Origin: Aquatica leii
Lineage: Eukaryota > Arthropoda > Insecta > Coleoptera > Lampyridae
NCBI GenBank assembly: GCA_035610365.1
Contig: CM069436.1
Location: forward strand, 6,314,937 to 6,378,936
DNA: 64,000 nucleotides
Reading direction: 5' to 3'
Part shown: piece by piece, positions 58,270 through 64,000 of the stretch
Layout: each line of letters starts with the position of its first letter
How positions within the stretch are numbered: position 1 is the first letter of the stretch
Notes under the pieces: model-generated
The model's input: the letters and a program-made list of their open reading frames with translations, nothing else
What the model was told of the DNA's origin: nothing
The model's database searches: none
Position numbers and translations under genes: made by a program

Positions 58270-58980
58270 AAAAAAAAACGATGTAAAGGTCAATGTCAAT
58301 TTGACTTTAGTAATAAATGTAGTACCAACATTATATTTCTAGTGATTCTAAAAATGTTACGTGAATTTACGTGTAACTAAAAGACAGGCGACTAGCTCAA
58401 TAGAATTCGGCGAAATGATCGCAAGTCTCGGTGTGCTAATCATAGAGTAATTTAAAAAAGCGTCAAAACGATAGGAAACTATTAGTGAAAATACTGTTTA
58501 AATCTGTCCAACACTGAAAGAGAACAAATGACACAAAAGTTATTATAAAAAATGAATTTATTAATAACGAAAGAGAGAGGTAAAAAAAATTACATATATA
58601 GTAACAATTAAAAGTTTGTCTATAAATATCACAGTTAATAATCCCTGGAGAGTAAGCAACACTCCATACATTAAATTATTGTGGTACAGTAATGGCAGTA
58701 TAATTTTAATAAAGTAATTGACGAATTCAACTTTGATTCGATTCCAAATTAGTGAATTCGCAAAAAGAATAAAATCGCACTTAGAATAAATTCAAACCTA
58801 CGTCGCACATACTTTCCGTTTGCCTAATAAAATTTAAAGAAATGGTACTCAAGATTGTCCAGTAATGTTAATAGCTATCGGCATACTTGATTCGCTTCCT
58901 AAAATTGCTAAAAGTATATACAAAAAAGTAATTACATATAAAATATCACAAATAAGTTTCTTGTAAGTCAACCAATAAAT
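58270..58980. repeat. Array block A, copy 2
   Basis: Second copy of the block, also leading into a hairpin (58981), 2,010 bp after the first hairpin of copy 1. It ends with the same CAAATAAGTTTCTTGTAAGT followed by an AATAAAT. A larger repeat unit of block A plus several monomers is likely. Confidence 0.75.
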
Positions 58981-59209
58981 CGTTACTCTCGTCGAAAGTT
59001 TCATAGCATAACTCACTCACATTTACCTTCCTTAAGCTATGCTTTACATTCGACGCTTGTTACTTAAAGACTATTTTGTGCACTGTCAACATTGCAAATG
59101 TCAATATTCGTGCGTTAGTGTAGTTACCTAATTGGAGAAAAAACTCTAGAGCGGCAATATGAAAAGTAGAAATCCACATAATACTAAATGTTCAAAGTCA
59201 AATATTATA

Positions 59210-59438
59210 CTTAAGTTTGTTGTTGTAATAATCTTCTTTAGGAGGGGCAAATAAACCACTCGAGTTATTTTTTATGACGACGTTTTGTGCAACGTAAAGC
59301 CACTGTAATTTATTCGTAAGTATAATACAGTGGTGTGAAGAAGTGCACACTACGTTGCACGATAAGCCGCCTCAAAGAAATAACTCGAGTGATTTATTTG
59401 CCTCTCCTAAAGAAGATTATTACAACAACAAACTTAAG
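59210..59438. mobile_element. 229-bp MITE with 65-bp inverted repeats
   Basis: CTTAAGTTTGTTGTTGTAAT and the following 45 bp are mirrored at the right end with about 3 mismatches. Shared inner blocks are CTTCTTTAGGAG and ACTCGAGTTATTT. A second inner inverted block, GTGCAACGTA, faces its complement. The flank reads TA|CTTAAG...CTTAAG|TA (Tc1/mariner style) but also TTAA at both ends (piggyBac style), so the superfamily is ambiguous. It interrupts an array monomer, so it is younger than the array. Confidence 0.85.
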
Positions 59439-60504
59439 TAAATTTAAAAGAGAAAAAGAAACAACATTTCCTCTCAAATATTATATTAGATAGAGTATGC
59501 GACAGGTGAAAAAAATGCGGTACCAATGTTATGTTTGTGGTGGTCTAGTTTTTTTTAAGTTTAAAAAAAATTAATTTTACAAAAGATAACATCAACAAAT
59601 TAAGTACGTTACTCTCGTCGAAAGTTTCATAGCAACGTACTCACACGCAACGCCGTTTTAAGTCACATTAACGTTTGTTATGCTATGCTTTACTTTCGAC
59701 GCTTGTTACTTAAAAACTATTTTGTGCATTGCCAACATTGCAAGCATCAATATTAGTTTGTTAGTGTAGTTACTTAATAAGCGAAAAAGCTCTAGAACGG
59801 CAGAATGAAAAGTAAAAATCCACGTAAAACTAATTGTTCAAAGTCAAATATTATATTAGAACGAGTATGCGACAGGTGAAAAAGTCAGTTAAAACATCTT
59901 GAAATGCAGTTAAAATTGAAATAAACAATGTTAAAGTCAATGAAAAATGACAGATTTAGTAATAAGTGCGGTGCCAGTATTATGTTTCTGGTGTACTCAA
60001 TTTTTTTAAGTTATTTTTTTTTAAATTAATTTTACAAAATACATCAAAAAATTAGGTACGTTACTCTTGTCAAAAGTTTCATAGCATAACTTACTCACAC
60101 GCAACGCGGTTTCGCGTCGCATTAAGATTTGTTATGCTATGCTTTACTTTCGAGGCTTGTTACTTAAAAACTATTTTGTGTACTGCCAACATCGCAAGCG
60201 TCAATATTCGTTTGTTAGTGTAGTTACTTATTGAGCAAAAAAACTCTAGAGCAACAAAATTAAAAGTAGAGTTTCACGTAAAACTAATTGTTCAAATATA
60301 TTAGAACGAGTATGCGAAAAGTGAAAAAATCAGTTAAAAAATCTTGTAATGCAGTTAAAATTGAAATAAACAATGTTAAAGTCTATGTCAAATGACAGAT
60401 TTAGTAATAAATGCGGTGCCAATATTATGTTTCTGGTGATCTCAATTTTTTTAAATTCTTTTTTTTAAACATTAATTTTACAAAATACATCAAAAAATTA
60501 GGTA

Positions 60505-60609
60505 CGTTACTCTTGTCAAAAGTTTCATAGCATAACTTACTCACATGCAACGCGGTTTCGCGTCGCATTAAGATTTGTTATGCTATGCTTTACTTTCGAG
60601 GCTTGTTAC
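60505..60609. repeat. Conserved two-tier hairpin (representative copy)
   Basis: Arms of about 33 bp: GTTACTCTTGTCAAAAGTTT plus CATAGCATAAC on the left, and GTTATGCTATGC plus TTTACTTTCGAGGCTTGTTAC on the right, near-complementary with small bulges. The loop contains its own stem, GCAACGCG-GTTT-CGCGTCGC, one mismatch in 8 with a 4-base loop. The same structure is at 56971-57054, 57146-57250, 57594-57698, 58004-58104, 58981-59063, 59607-59709, 60059-60163, 60957-61061 and 63872-63976. Loops differ, but both arms are kept. Confidence 0.85.
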
Positions 60610-60993
60610 TTAAAAACTATTTTGTGTACTGCCAACATCGCAAGCGTCAATATTCGTTTGTTAGTGTAGTTACTTATTGAGCAAAAAAACTCTAGAGCAA
60701 CAAAATTAAAAGTAGAGTTTCACGTAAAACTAATTGTTCAAATTCAAATATATTAGAGCGAGTATGCGACAGGTGAAAAAATCAGTTAAAAAATCTTGAA
60801 ATGCAGTTAAAATTGAAATAAACAATGTTAAAGTCAATGTCAAATGACAGATTTAGTAATAAATGCGGTACCAATATTATGTTTCTGGTGATCTCAATTT
60901 TTTTAAATTATTTTTTTAGAAAATTAATTTTACAAAATACATCAAAAAATTAGGTACGTTACTCTTGTCAAAAGTTTCATAGCATAACTTACT

Positions 60994-61063
60994 CACACGC
61001 AACGCGGTTTCGCGTCGCATTAAGATTTTTTATGCTATGCTTTACTTTCGAGGCTTGTTACTT
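60994..61063. repeat. 70-bp flank of the LINE, left copy
   Basis: Monomer stretch from CACACGCAACGC to TTACTT on the 3' side of the LINE. It matches 63469-63538 at 62 of 70 bases. Confidence 0.8.
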
Positions 61064-63468
61064 CTATATATAAGTTTAACTTTATTCATTGCCATTTGGC
61101 TTACAAATTTGGTCGTGTTATTACATTACATATATATTACATTTTCTTATCCCTTCTCCCCCCTTAACTTTTTCCTCCTGCTCCATACTTCCTCCATCCA
61201 TTCCGCTCCTTTTCCGTTTTCATCTAAGATATCCACTGTTTTCCTCACCTCTTCTCTTAGTTCCCTGCATCTCTTTCTCATGTGGTTCAGATCTTCCGTT
61301 TCTTCACCACATAGCCTGCACAACTTTTCTGGTTCTTCCTTCCAATATTTGTTCCCTAACTCCTCGTTGCCATATTTGAACCTTGCCACCATTTTTTTCC
61401 TTTTGTTGCTTTTAATCTCACCGTCTTTTAAATATTCCGGCACCCCTTCACCCTTGATATCTTTATAATTCCTATTATATCTGCTCTCTTTTATCTTTGT
61501 CCATCTTTCTTGTTTTTCGATGTCTCTATCTCTCCTTATTATTTCTTCTCTTGTCCCTACCCCCTCTTCTCTTAATCTCTCCACTTCTTCACTCGCGTAC
61601 CCGTTTCTTTTGTAATACTCTTCTCTGCCCTCCTGCCCGTACTTTACTTTCCCTCCCTTTATCTCTTTCCAACATTCTTGCAGAATTTTGCAATCTGTTT
61701 TTTTCCTCATTTCTTCCTCGTATTTTACTGCTCTTTTTCCTGTCTCGATCCTTATTTTTTCTATCTGAACCTCCTCTCTCACAATATACCCCGGTGTATC
61801 CCTGTCCAATCCTAACACCCATCTCCAGTATTTTTCCTGTAGCCCCTCTACCTCCCTCCACTCCTTCCAGCCCCATATTTCCGCTCCATACATTACCACC
61901 CCCTTTATTAATTTTTCGAACAGCAATTTTCTTTTTTTTATATCCATCTTGAATATTCTTTCCCCACACCCCATACTTGTCCTATTAGCCTGTTTCCTTT
62001 CTTCACCCTTTCCTTTATGTGTTCTCCTCTTTATTATCCTGTTTCATCGTGTAGCCCAGGTATGTAAATTCCTTCACTTGTTGCACTTCCTCATCACTCC
62101 ATCTCCACTCCTCTCTTTTTCTTTGCCCCCTCCTTTTCTAAATCTCATTATCTTTGTTTTCTCCGTGTTTACTTCCAATTCTTTTTTTTCATATATTTTT
62201 CTAGCGTTTTCATCATCTCTTTCATTTCCTTTTCCTCCTTAGCCACCAGCACTATGTCATCCGCATACGCCAACGACCATACCTTAGCTTTCCCTACCAC
62301 TATCCCTCCTGTCTGCTGTCCTCTCATTGTTTCTTCCAGATCCCCGTATATACCGAGAACAGGCTTGGGCTCAGTGGACATCCCTGCCTCAACCCTCTCT
62401 TTGTTATGAATTTCTCACTCTCTTCCCCATTCACTTTAACCCTGCTTCTCGTTTCTTCGTATATTTCCTCTATTCTTTGTATTAATCTTTCATTGATTTT
62501 TTCTTTTCATATATTCCCACAGCTTTTCCCTATTCACTTTGTCAAAAGCAGCTTTTAGGTCTACGAATAGTGCTACCATTTTCCCTCTTTTTTCTAGTTC
62601 TTTATTTGCTAAGTGTTTCATTATATATATGTTGTCTATCGCCCTTCTTCCTTTTCTGAATCCCGCTTGTCCGTCTGGTACCAAACTTCTTTCCTCTATT
62701 TCCTTCTGTAATCTTTCTTGCAGTATTGTCGCGTACAATTTGTATGCCGAGCTCAGTAATGTTACCCCTCTATAATTCTCGACTTTCTTTTTTTGCCTTT
62801 TATGTATTGGGCATATTATTCCCTCTCTCCATCTCTCTGGGAATCCTTCCCTTTTCCATATTTTGTTTATTATTTCCGTCATCCTTTTTGCTACATTTTC
62901 TCCCCGTATATCCACTCTTCTCCTTGTATCCCATCTTCTCCTGTCGCTTTTCCTTTTTATATTCTTTATCGCCTCTATTACTTGTTCCTTCCTTATTCTA
63001 TCCCTATCTCCTTCTTCTTGTCTTACTACCGCGTCTTTCCTTTTTTCTTTTTCCTGCTTTTGTTCTTCCTCTCCCAACAGGTTCCGAAAATATATCTCCC
63101 ATTCTTTAATTTTTATTCCCTTTGTCGTCCTGTTTTGTTTCCTCTGCTTCTTTAGGTACTTCCATACATCTTCTTCCGTTTTTATTCCTTTAATCTGCTC
63201 CTCTTGTTTCTTTTTGTTTTCCTCCTTTTTCTATCGCATGTTTTTGTATTTTTTTTCTGCTTCTTTGTATTCTTCTTTTTCTTTCTTCCCTTTTTTCCAC
63301 TGTCTTAATGCTCTTCTTGCCTTTTTCTTTGCTTCCTTGCATTCCTTATCCCACCATTTCTTCCATCCAGTTTTCTCCCCCTTCCATTTTCTAAATCTGA
63401 CTCTCTCTGTTGCTTTCTCCATCATCTCTCTCATTTCCTCTACACTTTCTTGTACTTCCTTCCCTATC
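61064..63468 (-). mobile_element. 2.4-kb 5'-truncated LINE inserted in the array
   Basis: Same family as 24796-29053, with the 3' tail GTAAGCCAAATGGCAA followed by an A-rich end at 61064. The 5' end is cut in the linker after the endonuclease (63231-63488 reads KWWDKECKEAKKKARRALRQ). The flanks are two versions of the same 70-bp stretch of the array monomer (60994-61063 and 63469-63538). Confidence 0.85.
61147..63465 (-). pseudogene. LINE ORF2: RT and C-terminal domain, nearly open
   Basis: Right to left: linker KWWDKECKEAKKKARRALRQ; RT blocks FPERWREGIICPIHKRQKKK, VENYRGVTLLSSAYKLYATI, LVPDGQAGFRKGRRAIDN and ALFVDLKAAFDKVNREKLWE (62490-63077); LAYADDIVLVAKEEKEMKEM (catalytic YADD intact, 62169-62381); and a 275-codon C-terminal piece (61147-61974) with YGAEIWGWKEW, WVLGLDRDTPGYIVREE and CRLCGEETEDLNHMRKRC (C-x2-C-x8-H-x4-C). 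Only a few frameshifts separate the parts. It lacks ORF1 and most of the endonuclease. Confidence 0.85.
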
Positions 63469-63538
63469 CACACGCAACGCCGTTTCAAGTCGCATTAACG
63501 TTTGTTATGCTATGCTTTACTTTCGACGCTGGTTACTT
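63469..63538. repeat. 70-bp flank of the LINE, right copy
   Basis: The same monomer stretch on the 5' side, with 8 differences. The variant bases (CCGTTTCAAGTC, TTAACGTTTG) resemble the monomer at 59607 rather than the left copy. Confidence 0.8.
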
Positions 63539-64000
63539 AAAAACTATTTTGTGCATTGCCAACATTGCAAGCGTCAATATTCGTTCGTTAGTGTAGTTAT
63601 TTAATAAGCGAAAAAGCTCTAGAACGGCAGAATGAAAAGTAAAAACCACGTTTAACTAATTGTTCAAAAGAACGAGTATGCGACAGGTGAAAAACTCAGT
63701 TAAAAAATCTTAAAATGCAGTTAAAATTGAAATATACAATGTTAAAGTCAATGTGAAATGACAGATTTAGTAATAAGTGCGGTGCCAATATTATGTTTCT
63801 GGTGTACTCAATTTTTTTTAGGTTATCTTTTTTTAAAATTAATTTTACAAAAGACATTAAAAAATTAGGTACGTTACTCTTGTCAAAAGTTGTATAGCAT
63901 AACTTACTTACACGCAAGGCTGTTTCGCGTCGCATTAAGATTTGTTATACTATGATTTACTTTCGACGCTTGTTACTTAAAAACTATGTTGTGCACTGCC

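Larger units (their letters stand above)
56235..64000. repeat. Satellite-like tandem array, ~450-bp monomer, invaded by TEs
   Basis: Monomers can be phased on CGTTACTC near the hairpin start: 56971, 57146, 57594, 58004, 58981, 59607, 60059, 60505, 60957 and 63872. Regular spacings are 448, 410, 452, 446 and 452 bp. The exceptions are explained by two block A units (56235-56970, 58270-58980), a MITE and a LINE. Shared monomer text includes TTTAGTAATAAATGCGGT, ACTTAAAAACTATTTTGTG, CGTTAGTGTAGTTACTTA and CTCTAGAGCGGCA. It continues past the right edge and lies inside the intron of the Patched-family gene. Confidence 0.85.

Noticed and set aside
1-64000. tRNA, rRNA, CRISPR arrays, bacterial operons or viral genomes
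   Set aside because: No cloverleaf, rRNA core motif, spaced short repeats or compact gene clusters were seen; the texture is animal nuclear DNA.

Overview
The window looks like insect nuclear DNA, possibly a beetle. It is AT-rich and has spliced coding exons with GT/AG borders. It is packed with decayed transposable elements of types common in insects: R1-like, Jockey-like, I-like and RTE-like LINEs, Penelope-like elements, Tc1/mariner, pogo, piggyBac-type MITEs and a Gypsy-like gag. There are no bacterial-style operons, ribosome binding sites, CRISPR arrays or tRNA/rRNA genes that I can recognise. The species call is inference.

The only host gene I can support is the 5' coding end of a Patched-domain (Patched-related/PTCHD) membrane protein on the + strand. 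It has two exons, 54639-54909 and 54990-55204. It then runs into a long intron that leaves the window. Two weak 5' non-coding exon candidates lie near 8.1 kb and 53.7 kb. If the first is right, most of the window is intron of this gene. Nearly all LINE copies lie antisense to it.

Layout. 0-0.9 kb: Gypsy-like gag remnant (-). 1.6 kb: orphan TATA/Inr core promoter (+). 1.7-2.1 kb: MITE. 2.6-2.7 kb: small tandem repeat. 4.1-6.8 kb: mariner-type transposon whose transposase is split by a solo LTR; the LTR carries a heat-shock-like promoter. 9.9-12.5 kb: DNA transposon with CACTG ends and a nearly intact ~560-codon gene of unknown class. 12.7-13.4 kb: mariner relic. 13.9-16.2 kb: two opposed Penelope fragments. 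16.2-19.0 kb: R1 LINE. 19.3-21.8 kb: RTE-like and Jockey-like pieces. 23.4-24.0 kb: Penelope fragment. 24.1-30.1 kb: R1 LINE cut by a 4.26-kb LINE with a clean 7-bp target duplication. 30.1-33.6 kb: two more R1 pieces and more Penelope. 33.6-37.1 kb: AT-rich, no gene. 37.2-44.2 kb: an endonuclease-less LINE, an I-like RNase H fragment split by a piggyBac-type MITE, and an R1 LINE. 45.4-47.4 kb: pogo and mariner scraps. 47.6-52.9 kb: Tc1 transposon with an R1 LINE inside. 54.6-55.2 kb: Patched-family exons. 56.2-64.0 kb: a ~450-bp satellite-like array with a two-tier hairpin in each monomer, invaded by a MITE and a LINE.

The transposon genes are almost all broken by stops and frameshifts, so they record past activity. 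The least decayed are the CACTG-end element (one visible nonsense codon) and the LINEs at 24.8-29.1 kb and 61.1-63.5 kb, which have long open segments. All calls come from reading and translating the sequence by eye; no database search was run.
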